This document shows positions 41,926 to 50,493 of a stretch of DNA of 56,405 bases, piece by piece (the first letter of the stretch is position 1; each line of letters opens with the position of its first letter). The notes under the pieces are model-generated. The model did no database searches, was not told where the DNA came from, and was given only the letters and a program-made list of their open reading frames with translations. The position numbers were made by a program, and so were the translations under genes. This DNA comes from Bradyrhizobium centrolobii (GTDB lineage Bacteria; Pseudomonadota; Alphaproteobacteria; Rhizobiales; Xanthobacteraceae). The stretch spans positions 8,166 to 64,570 of the forward strand of contig NZ_LUUB01000056.1 in assembly GCF_001641635.1 (NCBI RefSeq), written 5' to 3'.

Positions 41926-44121
41926 ATGGCGCGGGGTGCTGGTGAGCGGGCCGGAAGATACGTACCCCTGGCAAAGAGTGCCTGGACCGCATGGTTCATT
42001 CATCGGGCGTGTCTAGGAACGCTGCTGGCCGCTTTGAGCTTCGCCGCCGGGCATGCAGGCGTTGTCAAGAGCGAGCCATACATCTGGACAAACGTGAAGT
42101 GGGGCGGCGGTGGGTACGTTACCGGGATCGTCGCACATCCATCCGCCCCCAACCTGCTCTACATCCGCACCGATGTCGGTGGATGCTACCGGTGGGATGC
42201 TGCCAACCAGCGGTGGATTCCGTTGCTCGACTGGCTCCCACTCTCGCACGAGAATCTGTTCGGCGGAGAGAGCATCGCTATCGATCCATCGAACCCCAAC
42301 AACGTCTACTTCGCTGCCGGGATGTTCAGTTGGTGGCGCGGCGGACCGTGGGATGTGCTTAAGTCTACGGATCAAGGCAAGACATGGGAGCGCACTAATC
42401 TGAACGTCGTAATGAACGGCAACGATTTCCCCGGCGCGCTCAACGGGGAGCGCCTGATTGTAGATCCGAACGACGGCAACGTCCTTTACTTTGGTTCACG
42501 CAACGACGGTTTGTGGAAGAGCACCAACGCCGCAGCAAGTTGGCAGCGGGTCGAGAGTCTTCCCAAAGGCACGGCGGGAGTCGGGATCACCTTCGTGGCC
42601 ATCGATCGCACGACAGGCAGGGCGGGATCGCCTTCTTCAACAATCTATGCCGCTGTACGTGGCCACGGAGTCTACCGAAGCGCGGACGCAGGGCTCTCGT
42701 GGGCCGTCATGGCCGGCAGCCCAGTTGACCCTCACCGTGAAGCCATCGCCTCTGATGGAACCCTCTACGTGACCCACGACGACGGCGTCGCGAAATTTTC
42801 GGGGGGCGCCTGGACCAACATCTCGCCGCCTCAGCACAGGCGCAACTTTTCGGCCATCAGTGTTGACCCCACCGATCCCAATGTCGTGGTGACGATGGAG
42901 AACCGCTACGGCTGGTACCGCTCCACGAATGGCGGCGCCAGTTGGACCTTTTGGAACGTGAGCGCCACTTCTTCGGTTCCGTGGCTGCCCAACAGCGAGT
43001 TTGCCGACGGGCCATCGGCGATGGTAATTGATCCCGCCGATCCGAAACGGGTCTGGTTCACGGACACCGGTGGGGTGTGGCGCACTGACGACATCACCGC
43101 GAAGCGCCAGATCTGGCAGAGCTACGTAGATGGGCTGGAAGAGATGGTCGTCTTCGACGTCAAGTCCCCGCCCCGGGGCGCTCCACTGCTCTCGGCTGTG
43201 GCTGACCATATAGGATTCCGAAACGCCTCTCTCACCACGCCACCGCCCAACGAGATGAGATATACGCCCTTCGGCAACTCCACCGGAATCGATTTCGAGG
43301 AGGCGGATCCAAACTTCGTCGTGCGCGTGGGGCATCCTGGAGACACCTCGCCGGCCGGTGGCTACTCCATCGACAATGCGCAGACCTTCACGGCCTTTTC
43401 ATCCAACCCAGACAGAAACCTCGACGGCCGGGTGGCGGTTTCGGCCACGTCACGGCGGATCGTGTGGCTGCCGAAAGGAAGCATTCCCTACTACTCAACC
43501 GACCTGGGCGCCTCGTGGACGCAGTCGATTGGAGCGCCATCGGGCGCCGTCGAAGGAGCGGACTACTGGAGCAAGAACAAGCCGCTGGCCGCGGACCGCA
43601 TAGATGGGAGCAAGTTCTACCTGTACGACTACAACAGCGGGCATTTCTACCGCTCGATCGATGGTGGGGCGACATTCGAGAGCATCTCGACTATTCCGTC
43701 GTTGGGCTGGCGACAGCAGGTCGTAGAGGCCGCCCCAGGAATGAACGGGGAGGTTTGGATGAGCAACGGTGCGTCGGGCCTTTATCGTTCGTCGAACGCA
43801 GGTGAGACCTTCGCCAAGGTTGCCAACGTCGACACCGCCTTCATGTTCAGTTTCGGAGCGCCCCCGACCGGGTCGAAAGTCCCAACCGTCTTCCTCTACG
43901 GCACAGTAGAAAACACGAAGGGGATATTTCGGTCCGATGACATGGGCACCAGCTGGATTCTCATCAACGACGCCCAGCACCAGATGAGCGATCTCGTGAA
44001 CGGAGCGGGGGCCATGGCGGGCGACCGGCAGGTCTGGGGCCGCGTGTACATCGGGACCGACGGACGGGGCGTCTTCTACGGTGTACCGTCTGATGCAGTC
44101 CCAAGCCCGCGGACGCAGTGA
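41926..44121 (+). CDS. secreted GH74-like beta-propeller glycosidase
   Basis: 731 residues from the ATG at 41926; a GTG at 41854 in frame is possible but adds an arginine-rich stretch. Signal peptide with hydrophobic core CLGTLLAALSFAAGHAG. The mature protein starts YIWTNVKWGGGGYVTGIVAH and LLYIRTDVGGCYRWDAANQR, WIPLLDWLPL and GESIAIDPSNPNNVYFAAG, closely following family GH74 (xyloglucanases); the Asp of RTDVGG matches one GH74 catalytic Asp. Asp-box/BNR repeats (STDQGKTWER, SADAGLSWAV, STNGGASWTF, SIDGGATFES) mark two propellers. It probably cuts a beta-glucan-type polysaccharide, perhaps the product of this locus. Ends convergent with AsnB. Confidence 0.85.
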   Translation: MARGAGERAGRYVPLAKSAWTAWFIHRACLGTLLAALSFAAGHAGVVKSEPYIWTNVKWGGGGYVTGIVAHPSAPNLLYIRTDVGGCYRWDAANQRWIPLLDWLPLSHENLFGGESIAIDPSNPNNVYFAAGMFSWWRGGPWDVLKSTDQGKTWERTNLNVVMNGNDFPGALNGERLIVDPNDGNVLYFGSRNDGLWKSTNAAASWQRVESLPKGTAGVGITFVAIDRTTGRAGSPSSTIYAAVRGHGVYRSADAGLSWAVMAGSPVDPHREAIASDGTLYVTHDDGVAKFSGGAWTNISPPQHRRNFSAISVDPTDPNVVVTMENRYGWYRSTNGGASWTFWNVSATSSVPWLPNSEFADGPSAMVIDPADPKRVWFTDTGGVWRTDDITAKRQIWQSYVDGLEEMVVFDVKSPPRGAPLLSAVADHIGFRNASLTTPPPNEMRYTPFGNSTGIDFEEADPNFVVRVGHPGDTSPAGGYSIDNAQTFTAFSSNPDRNLDGRVAVSATSRRIVWLPKGSIPYYSTDLGASWTQSIGAPSGAVEGADYWSKNKPLAADRIDGSKFYLYDYNSGHFYRSIDGGATFESISTIPSLGWRQQVVEAAPGMNGEVWMSNGASGLYRSSNAGETFAKVANVDTAFMFSFGAPPTGSKVPTVFLYGTVENTKGIFRSDDMGTSWILINDAQHQMSDLVNGAGAMAGDRQVWGRVYIGTDGRGVFYGVPSDAVPSPRTQ

Positions 44122-44152
44122 TTGAGTCGGCTCATTTAAGGCGTCCAGCCTG

Positions 44153-46060
44153 TTAATACACAGGATGGTTACGTCGCGTTGGCCGTATCAGACGAACGGT
44201 GCGAAGCCATTGCTCCAGCACGGCGACACTAAATAGTATCTTGTGGTGGTCGGCCCGGCCTGCCGCGTGGTCGCCCAGCATGGATTGCACTGCAGCCGGC
44301 TCCAGGAACCGGTAGACCTGCGACTGCGGATCGGCCAGGTATTGCCGGATCCGTCCGTCGAGGGATTGGCGGAACCACCCATCGACCACATTCACCGCAA
44401 ATCCGCGCTTCTTGCGATGGGTGATTTCCGACGGCAACAGCCGCTTGCTCACTTCGCGATGAAGCCACTTGCGAACGCCATGACGCACCTTGAAGGACGC
44501 GCCCAATTGCTGGACGTGCTCGACCACTTCGCGATCGAGATAGGGTACGCGAACCTCGAGGGCGTGCGCCATGGACAGCTTGTCGCCATACATGAGCAAC
44601 TCGTCCGGCAGCGACGAGCGCAGCTCGAGTAACTGAAAGGCATTGAGGTCGTCCAGGTTTTCGAAGGCCGGCCGGTATTCCTCCCAGCAGCGGGCCGCCA
44701 CGGTGGCTTCCCCGTCAGCGATCAGCTCGGGGCGAACAAGCCCCTGCATCGCGTTGTCCGAAACCAGGGAGAATACCTGCTGGAAACGACGAAGTCGGTC
44801 GGGCTCGTGCAGCGAGTAAAGGCCACGCTTGATCGTATCGTTCCGCGGGAGGACGCGCGCTAGTGCGGCACTGGGTGACCGCAACAAGCCGGGCAGCGCG
44901 CGCCAGGCGGCGCCATAGTGCACGCCGAGGTGTCGGGTGTATCCGCCGAACAGCTCATCCGGCCCCTGGCCGATGAGCGCCACCTTCACGTTTTCACGAG
45001 CCCGCTGGCAGACCAAGTACATAGGCACGATCGACGACGAGGCAACCGGTTCCTCGAGGACGTCCACGATGCGGGGCAGGACGTCTTCAAACGTTTCCCG
45101 GGTGAGGTGAACCGCGTTGTGCCTGGCCCCGTAGGTCCGGGCCGTTTTGGCGGCATCCTCGAGCTCATCATCGGCGAACGACGATCCATACCCGACGCTG
45201 AACGTGTGCCAGTCGCGGCCATACAAGCTCATCAGCGCGAGCAACAAGCCGGAATCTACGCCGCCGCTGAGCAGCAGTCCGAGCGGAACGTCGCTGATGA
45301 GATGCCGCTTCATCGCCGCCTGGTAGAGCTCGACCAATTTTTCCGCCGCCACCTCCGGGCGGGGTTGCGGCGCGAATGGCACCGGGGCGAACTGGTAGTA
45401 GCGCGAGACGTGCACCTGGCCGTTTTCGACGACGAGTTTTTCACCCGCGGCAAGCTTCTGGATGCCCTTGAACATCGTGCGCGGGGCCGGCGTGTAGCGA
45501 TAGCGCAGAAAAAGAGCGACGGCTTCGGGATCAACGCCCGGCGGTTCGTCGAGAGCAACGCAGAGCGGCCGGATCTCCGAACCAAAAGCGAGCGATCCGT
45601 TGCGGATTGCGTAGTAGACCGGCTTGATGCCCATCGGATCGCGCGCCAGCAGCAGCCGGCGCTTTTTCACGTCCCAGATGGCGAGGCCGAACATGCCGTT
45701 GAAGCGGTTCAGCACGGCGTCACCCCACTGCTTGTAACCATGCACGATCACCTCGGTGTCGCAGTTGGAGCGAAACACGTGGCCATGCCCCTGCAACTCC
45801 TGCCGGAGTTGCTGATAGTTGTAGATCTCCCCGTTGAAGACCACCCACACCGCCTGGGCTTGGTCGGACATCGGTTGGTGGCCAGCGGGTGACAGGTCGA
45901 TGATCGCCAGCCGGCGAAAACCCAGGCCGAGATTCCCGTCCAAATGCTGGCCGGCGTCGTCGGGGCCGCGGTGGACAATCGTGCCCATCATCGCTTTGAT
46001 GGTGGAAGCGCTGACGGGCGCACCGCTGCCGAAGTTAAACTGCCCGCAGACGCCGCACAT
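44153..46060 (-). CDS. asparagine synthase (glutamine-hydrolysing), AsnB-like
   Basis: 635 residues. The N-terminal class II glutaminase begins MCGVCGQF with the nucleophile Cys2, then HRGPDDAGQHL and FNGEIYN. The synthetase domain has the ATP-binding LSGGVDS at 265-270 and SVGYGSSFADDELEDA, and GQGPDELFGGYTRH. AAAGGA lies 7 bases before the start. In polysaccharide loci such enzymes usually amidate uronic acids rather than make free asparagine. Last gene of the minus-strand series; upstream are a GT4 gene and an acetyltransferase remnant. Confidence 0.93.
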   Translation of the reverse strand: MCGVCGQFNFGSGAPVSASTIKAMMGTIVHRGPDDAGQHLDGNLGLGFRRLAIIDLSPAGHQPMSDQAQAVWVVFNGEIYNYQQLRQELQGHGHVFRSNCDTEVIVHGYKQWGDAVLNRFNGMFGLAIWDVKKRRLLLARDPMGIKPVYYAIRNGSLAFGSEIRPLCVALDEPPGVDPEAVALFLRYRYTPAPRTMFKGIQKLAAGEKLVVENGQVHVSRYYQFAPVPFAPQPRPEVAAEKLVELYQAAMKRHLISDVPLGLLLSGGVDSGLLLALMSLYGRDWHTFSVGYGSSFADDELEDAAKTARTYGARHNAVHLTRETFEDVLPRIVDVLEEPVASSSIVPMYLVCQRARENVKVALIGQGPDELFGGYTRHLGVHYGAAWRALPGLLRSPSAALARVLPRNDTIKRGLYSLHEPDRLRRFQQVFSLVSDNAMQGLVRPELIADGEATVAARCWEEYRPAFENLDDLNAFQLLELRSSLPDELLMYGDKLSMAHALEVRVPYLDREVVEHVQQLGASFKVRHGVRKWLHREVSKRLLPSEITHRKKRGFAVNVVDGWFRQSLDGRIRQYLADPQSQVYRFLEPAAVQSMLGDHAAGRADHHKILFSVAVLEQWLRTVRLIRPTRRNHPVY

Positions 46061-46250
46061 GGTGGAGTCCTTTCAGGTGGAGTTCGAAACGTCTTGCTCG
46101 TCGCGCAGCCGCAGGCAGAGCGCGCGGAATACCTCCGACTGACCCCACTCGGTGCGACCTACTTGGATCGCGCTGAGCGCCATGGATACGCAAAGATCTT
46201 CGTTAATACCTTTCATATGGAGGGTTGTTTCCCAAATTGTTTTCTTCAAT

Positions 46251-46340
46251 CCTGGCGCCGGCGTGACCATCGGCGGTGAAGTGTTCGTCGGCGATGGCGT
46301 GCTGTTCATCAACGATCGTCATCCCCGCGCCGCGCCAACC
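46251..46340 (+). pseudogene. hexapeptide acetyltransferase fragment
   Basis: The plus frame reads GAGVTIGGEVFVGDGVLFIN then DRHPRA, matching GVTIEDDVFVGPxVxFTNDxxPRA of sugar O/N-acetyltransferases. Only about 30 residues survive, on the strand opposite the neighbouring genes. Confidence 0.55.
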
Positions 46341-46357
46341 TCTTCTCTCCTGCAGCA

Positions 46358-47326
46358 TCACGAAAGAATCCGCTCGTACACAGATTGTATTCGCCTTGCG
46401 ACCTTTGCGAGCGAAAGTTCATCGACCGCGGTATAACCGCCGGAAAGACGCTTTCCACGGGCCAGTACCTTCTCTACAGCTTCCGCGATAAAGGTCGGTT
46501 CGTCAGGTACGATGTAACATCCTTCGAACTCTTTAATTCGCTCGGCCACGTCGCCAACATCGACGGAAACTATCGGTAGATTGCAGGCAAGAGCTTCTTT
46601 GACAATGTTCGGAGAACCCTCATGAGCGGACGTAAGGAGCAAACAATCGGCGGCGTTCAGGAATCGTGCCACTTCTTGTTGAGGTCTCCTATCAAGTGTG
46701 ACCAATTGGGCAGATGGATTGGATTTTCGAACCAGCTCAAAAGCGGCTTCGGCGAGCGGGTATCTCTTATAACCCCCTGCTGAGGGCCTGCCTGCAAATA
46801 GGACGTGCTGCTCGTCTTCCTTTAGACCTACTTCGCGCTTAGCGACTGTTCTGGGATAGAAGATATCAAGATCCACTCCATTGGAGATAATGGACGTTGT
46901 TTTGGCGCGAAGATATTTTGCAAGACCGGCACTCTTCGCAATATTGTGAGCCGTCGCGTACGACAACAAACGGGAGAATAGTCCGTGCGACACTCGATTA
47001 GAGAATCGATATTCTCCCCACTCGTTGCAATCTCCATATACGTCGTTGCCCATAAAAGACACAACGAGTGGCAGGATAGTAGCGAATCTGGCAGTCCAGC
47101 CTGAGTACATATAATGCGCATGAACGATATCGTAATGCCTCGAACGCACAGCCTTCCGTATTTCAGCAATGCCCTTGATATATTTGCCAATGCCAGTGCC
47201 TTTGAGCCGGCAAACGTCAACATCAATGCCAAGCCTCGCCAGCGACTCCACTTGAGTGCGGATGAAAACGCCCTCAGACGGATTCTGTTCAGTAGGGTAT
47301 GCGCCCGTAACATGCAGAACCCTCAT
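46358..47326 (-). CDS. glycosyltransferase, GT4 family
   Basis: 322 residues from the ATG at 47326, with AGGAG 9 bases upstream; a longer frame to 47371 lacks support. N-terminal domain: MRVLHVTGAYPTEQNPSEGV and HYDIVHAHYMYSGWTARFAT; C-terminal GT-B domain: VLFAGRPSAGGYKRYPLAEA, DCLLLTSAHEGSPNIVKEAL (E-x7-E motif of retaining GT4) and LPIVSVDVGDVAERI. It adds a sugar to a lipid-linked oligosaccharide at the inner face of the membrane. The base composition is visibly more AT-rich than the flanking genes, suggesting separate acquisition. Confidence 0.9.
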   Translation of the reverse strand: MRVLHVTGAYPTEQNPSEGVFIRTQVESLARLGIDVDVCRLKGTGIGKYIKGIAEIRKAVRSRHYDIVHAHYMYSGWTARFATILPLVVSFMGNDVYGDCNEWGEYRFSNRVSHGLFSRLLSYATAHNIAKSAGLAKYLRAKTTSIISNGVDLDIFYPRTVAKREVGLKEDEQHVLFAGRPSAGGYKRYPLAEAAFELVRKSNPSAQLVTLDRRPQQEVARFLNAADCLLLTSAHEGSPNIVKEALACNLPIVSVDVGDVAERIKEFEGCYIVPDEPTFIAEAVEKVLARGKRLSGGYTAVDELSLAKVARRIQSVYERILS

Positions 47327-47497
47327 CGCGGCTAGCTCCTGGTGGCCTCCGGGAATGGCGATTCGCCACAAACCTCGATGAACTTTTCCATTGCAGTTTA
47401 TGCTGCGATCTCGTCAACCGGAAGGGATCATCGGCTCGTAGACGTCAATCTGCCGGACGATGCAAACACGACGCCGCGCTGCACGATCGGCGCAGCC

Positions 47498-48673
47498 TCA
47501 CGCGACCTCTCCTTTGCCTCCGAGCGCCAGTCCACCAAGCCGGCTGGCGATGAGCCACAGCTCCGCGGCAATCGGGAGCGGGTCATCCCATGCAGCGATG
47601 GGGCCCTCAACGTGCGGCTTCAGCGATCGCAAGTACGGCCTGAGCGCCAGCCGACCGGCGGCTATCTCGGCGACCGACGTGGGCACGTCCGTCGACAGAC
47701 GAACCCATCGGCACCCGGGCTTGCCCCGCCCCTCGGGGACAGGCTTCCCCATGGCGAGCAGCCAGGCGAGATACGGGAAGTCCACGCCTGCGGCATGACC
47801 GAGAGAATGCCATCCCCAGATCCGAGGATTGACATCGAGCAGCTTCAATTGGCCGTCCCGCGGGTCACGCTGGAACTCGACCTCGACCGGCCCGGACAGT
47901 CGCAGGTCCCGAAGCAGCATCTCGGCCGCCGCAACGACGTCGAGGTCCTCGATCGTTTCAACAAAGGTGCTGGCCCTTCCGAAGTCGGCTGGGAACTGGC
48001 GCGTGCGTCGGGCGGCGACGGACGCAAGAGGCCGTCCATCGCTCACAAGAGCCGCGAACGACAAGCGCGCCTCTCCGCCACCGGGCAACAGCTCCTGGAC
48101 CATGATGAGGTCAGGATCGATCTGCGCACTGGCTGCTCGGTAGAGATCGAGTAGCTGCTGTCGGTTGTCGACCCTCCATGCTTTTGCGTCGGTGAATGCC
48201 GAGGCGATCGGTTTGCGCGCGGGCTTGAGGATCACCGGGTACGAGAGCTTGAGCTCTTCCAACTCCTCGAGTGTGGACGGGTAGTGCGTGGCAGCGCAGC
48301 CGATCCCGAGTGCTTCTGCACGGCCATATGTCAGTCGCTTGTCCGCTGCGAACCGATGCAACTCCCACGGCGATGTCGTAAGCTTGTAGCACTCCGCAAG
48401 CTTGTCCGCGTGCTGCGCGACCAGGGATGCTGTCTCTTCCCCGCTCGGGAACAGCACCCAGCCGCGGAGCCCATGCCGGTCAGCAAGGTCGATGAGGCAG
48501 GTGAGCTGCTCCTCCAGTGCCGCTGGCCACACCGTCCGTCCTGTTGCGTACCGCGACGCCCGCGCCAGCGAGAACCGCTCTGCAGCAACCCAGACGGGGA
48601 TGCCGTGGCGGCCGAGGCTCCGCACGATGCCGAGCCCGCGGTAGTCCCCGCCGATGACCAGCGCGCCGGTCAC
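47498..48673 (-). CDS. ATP-grasp carboxylate ligase
   Basis: 391 residues from a GTG at 48673 overlapping the FAD gene stop (GTGA); the open frame continues upstream but only as a shadow of that gene. Pre-ATP-grasp domain: TGALVIGGDYRGLGIVRSLG and HGIPVWVAAERFSLARASRY. ATP-grasp: YPVILKPARKPIASAF (phosphate-binding Lys), MVQELLPGGGEARLSFAAL and VEVEFQRDPRDGQLKLLDVN with NPRIWGWHSL (Mg ligands). It resembles carbamoyl-phosphate-synthase-large-subunit-like ligases which join a carboxylate to an amine. The partners are unknown. A role in decorating a sugar with an amino acid is conceivable. Confidence 0.85.
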   Translation of the reverse strand: MTGALVIGGDYRGLGIVRSLGRHGIPVWVAAERFSLARASRYATGRTVWPAALEEQLTCLIDLADRHGLRGWVLFPSGEETASLVAQHADKLAECYKLTTSPWELHRFAADKRLTYGRAEALGIGCAATHYPSTLEELEELKLSYPVILKPARKPIASAFTDAKAWRVDNRQQLLDLYRAASAQIDPDLIMVQELLPGGGEARLSFAALVSDGRPLASVAARRTRQFPADFGRASTFVETIEDLDVVAAAEMLLRDLRLSGPVEVEFQRDPRDGQLKLLDVNPRIWGWHSLGHAAGVDFPYLAWLLAMGKPVPEGRGKPGCRWVRLSTDVPTSVAEIAAGRLALRPYLRSLKPHVEGPIAAWDDPLPIAAELWLIASRLGGLALGGKGEVA

Positions 48674-49833
48674 CGTTGGAGGCCTTTGACGAGCGTTCTC
48701 GATGCGTACCCGCTGCCCGCAACGAACCGCAGGAGCGGGCCGTGACTCCACGCCGCAGGGGCGCCCACGATGTGGAGGCCAGGGACGGACGTCTCGAAGC
48801 CACGCGACAGGCGGGGCCATCCTCCAACGGTGTTGATGCCCGCGAGCACTGATGGGGACAGGAATGAGTAGCGCGATAGGTCGACCTGGTAGCCGGTGGC
48901 CAGGAGCACGTGATCCACGATGCTCTCCGTGCCATCGTTGAGGACGAGCCGTACGCCGTCGCCCATGCTGCAGGCTTCCCGCACCTCCGTGTTGAGCCTG
49001 ATGGGGACATCGGCGAGGCGGGGGATGAGCCAATTCGCTCCCGCTGCGCGAATGACGCGCGGTCCCAGCCGGTCCTGCGTGCGACGAGGGAGGGCGCAGA
49101 ATGCGCGCGGATGCGCGACGAGGTGGCTCACGCCGGCGGGACCGACATCAGGCGGGGCGTATAACATCTGCTTGACCGGCCACCGCTCGTGCAACCAGGG
49201 ACGCTTGTGGAGCCATCTGACGAGGGGCGCACGCACCAGGACGTCCACCTCAGATCCCGCCTCGTGCAGCAAGGCGGCCGACTCGAGCGCGCTCTGACCA
49301 CGGCCCACCACCGTCACCCGCTGTCCGACGAACTTCCCGAGGTCGTCGTGGTCCAAGCTGTGTGAGACGAGGGAAGAGTCGAGCGAATCGAACTGGGGCG
49401 GCCTCCAGGCGAGTGCTCCAACTCCCGCCGCCACGACGACCCTCGCCGCCTCGAACTCTTCACCATCCTGAGCCACCAAACGGAACCGATCGCCAGCCCG
49501 CTCGACTGAACGGATCTCTCGGCGGTCCAGGTCCGGAGCCGCCCGCCGCTGGAACCAAAGCCCATACTCGATGAACTCGTCGGCGGTGACAGGTCGGCTG
49601 ACAGGGTGGTCACGACCAGCGTCGAATGCCTCGAGCGTCAGGGGGCCGCTCCAGTCACCGATGCTGCTCCCCTCGTACGGCGACCGGAGCAACATGCCCT
49701 TGGGAGTTTGCGACCTCCAGAACAGCAAGGGATCGCCGAACACCTTTACGGAAAACCCGGCACGTCGCAGGGCTACCGTCGATGCAAGGCCGTACGGCCC
49801 GGCCCCAACGATCGCAACGTCAGTTTGACTCAT
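48670..49833 (-). CDS. FAD-dependent oxidoreductase (flavin monooxygenase-like)
   Basis: 387 residues from the ATG at 49833. FAD site: TDVAIVGAGPYGLASTVALR (GxGxxG); then FGDPLLFWRSQTPKGMLLRS and SSIGDWSGPLTLEAF, typical of the lysine/ornithine N-monooxygenase and FMO-like group. Second dinucleotide site: GQRVTVVGRGQSALESAALL (GxGxSA, NADPH). C-terminal ATGYQVDLSRYSFL with GLHIVGAPAAWSHGPLLRFV. Probably an NADPH-dependent hydroxylase or oxidase; substrate unknown. Its ATG overlaps the stop of a 33-codon minigene, and its stop overlaps the GTG of the ATP-grasp gene, so the enzymes are made together. Confidence 0.87.
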   Translation of the reverse strand: MSQTDVAIVGAGPYGLASTVALRRAGFSVKVFGDPLLFWRSQTPKGMLLRSPYEGSSIGDWSGPLTLEAFDAGRDHPVSRPVTADEFIEYGLWFQRRAAPDLDRREIRSVERAGDRFRLVAQDGEEFEAARVVVAAGVGALAWRPPQFDSLDSSLVSHSLDHDDLGKFVGQRVTVVGRGQSALESAALLHEAGSEVDVLVRAPLVRWLHKRPWLHERWPVKQMLYAPPDVGPAGVSHLVAHPRAFCALPRRTQDRLGPRVIRAAGANWLIPRLADVPIRLNTEVREACSMGDGVRLVLNDGTESIVDHVLLATGYQVDLSRYSFLSPSVLAGINTVGGWPRLSRGFETSVPGLHIVGAPAAWSHGPLLRFVAGSGYASRTLVKGLQR

Positions 49834-49931
49834 GATGCACCTTGCCGAGCCAGGCTCCGAATTATGCCAAGGCCGCCTCCCACGACCACGGCGTTCTTCT
49901 GCGCTGCAATGCTCTTCGAGGCTACGCTCAT
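49830..49931 (-). pseudogene. 33-codon minigene resembling an ATP-grasp N-terminus
   Basis: ATG at 49929-49931, stop TGA at 49830-49832 overlapping the FAD gene ATG (ATGA). The product begins MSVASKSIAAQKNAVVVGGG and goes on LGIIRSLARQGAS. The second half matches the N-terminal strand-helix of the nearby ATP-grasp ligase (GALVIGGDYRGLGIVRSLGRHGI), with about three residues missing in the glycine loop. I take it as the stub of a deleted ATP-grasp gene. It could equally be kept as a leader peptide driving translation of the FAD gene. Confidence 0.5.
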
Positions 49932-50214
49932 CGACTCGGCGCAATTCAAGGTCGCCCGCTCGACGCCGGCGATCCGCTCCTGCCGAAGGTTGAGAGCACG
50001 AGGCGCACTGTCCCGTCAGCGATGTGCCTTTGTGTCATGCACTCTTCTCCTTGATGCATCGAGGATAGCTTTAATTTCTCCACAGAGCACTCGCATTGAC
50101 GAGCAGTTCGTGCTGGTCCGCATCGTCCGGGACGCAGATCCTGCGCAATCTGAAGAGCGGAGTCTTTTTCGTAGTGTCCGAGCTTAGTCTGAAGATCTGA
50201 CCTTGATCCTGCGG
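49932..50214. other. non-coding stretch upstream of the minigene
   Basis: No recognisable gene. Probably the decayed 3' part of the glycosyltransferase whose N-terminus remains at 50215-50479. Confidence 0.35.
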
Positions 50215-50479
50215 TCTCGGCCTCCGCCTTCTCTTCTGAACAGCGTGGCAGGACCGGGTGGAAGACGGTAACCGTAATGCGCATGGACGATGTCGTATGC
50301 CACCGCGCTCGCCATTCGCATGACATCAGACAGTTCATCTTGGACTGGAATCCGAGAATATTGATGACGTCGACCGTGTGGCCGAACCGGCGCAGCTGCT
50401 CTTCCTGCTGGCACACGAAGGCTCCGGAGCCCGGTCTCTGCAAACTCGGAACATGTCGGTGGCAGAGGATCATCCTCAC
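50215..50479 (-). pseudogene. GT4 glycosyltransferase N-terminal remnant
   Basis: Starts MRMILCHRHVPSLQRPGSGA and FVCQQEEQLRRFGHTVDVIN then ILGFQSKMN, the typical N-terminus of a GT4 enzyme (KHFPSxQRPGSGAFVxQQ). After a frame change the other frame gives YDIVHAHYGY, the next conserved block, before losing similarity. No C-terminal nucleotide-sugar domain remains. Lies directly after the second AsnB gene. Confidence 0.7.
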
Positions 50480-50493
50480 GATCCAGCGTTCCC

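Noticed and set aside
48674..49033. N-terminal extension of the ATP-grasp gene
   Set aside because: Overlaps the well-supported FAD gene in another frame; the family starts at the GTG at 48673.
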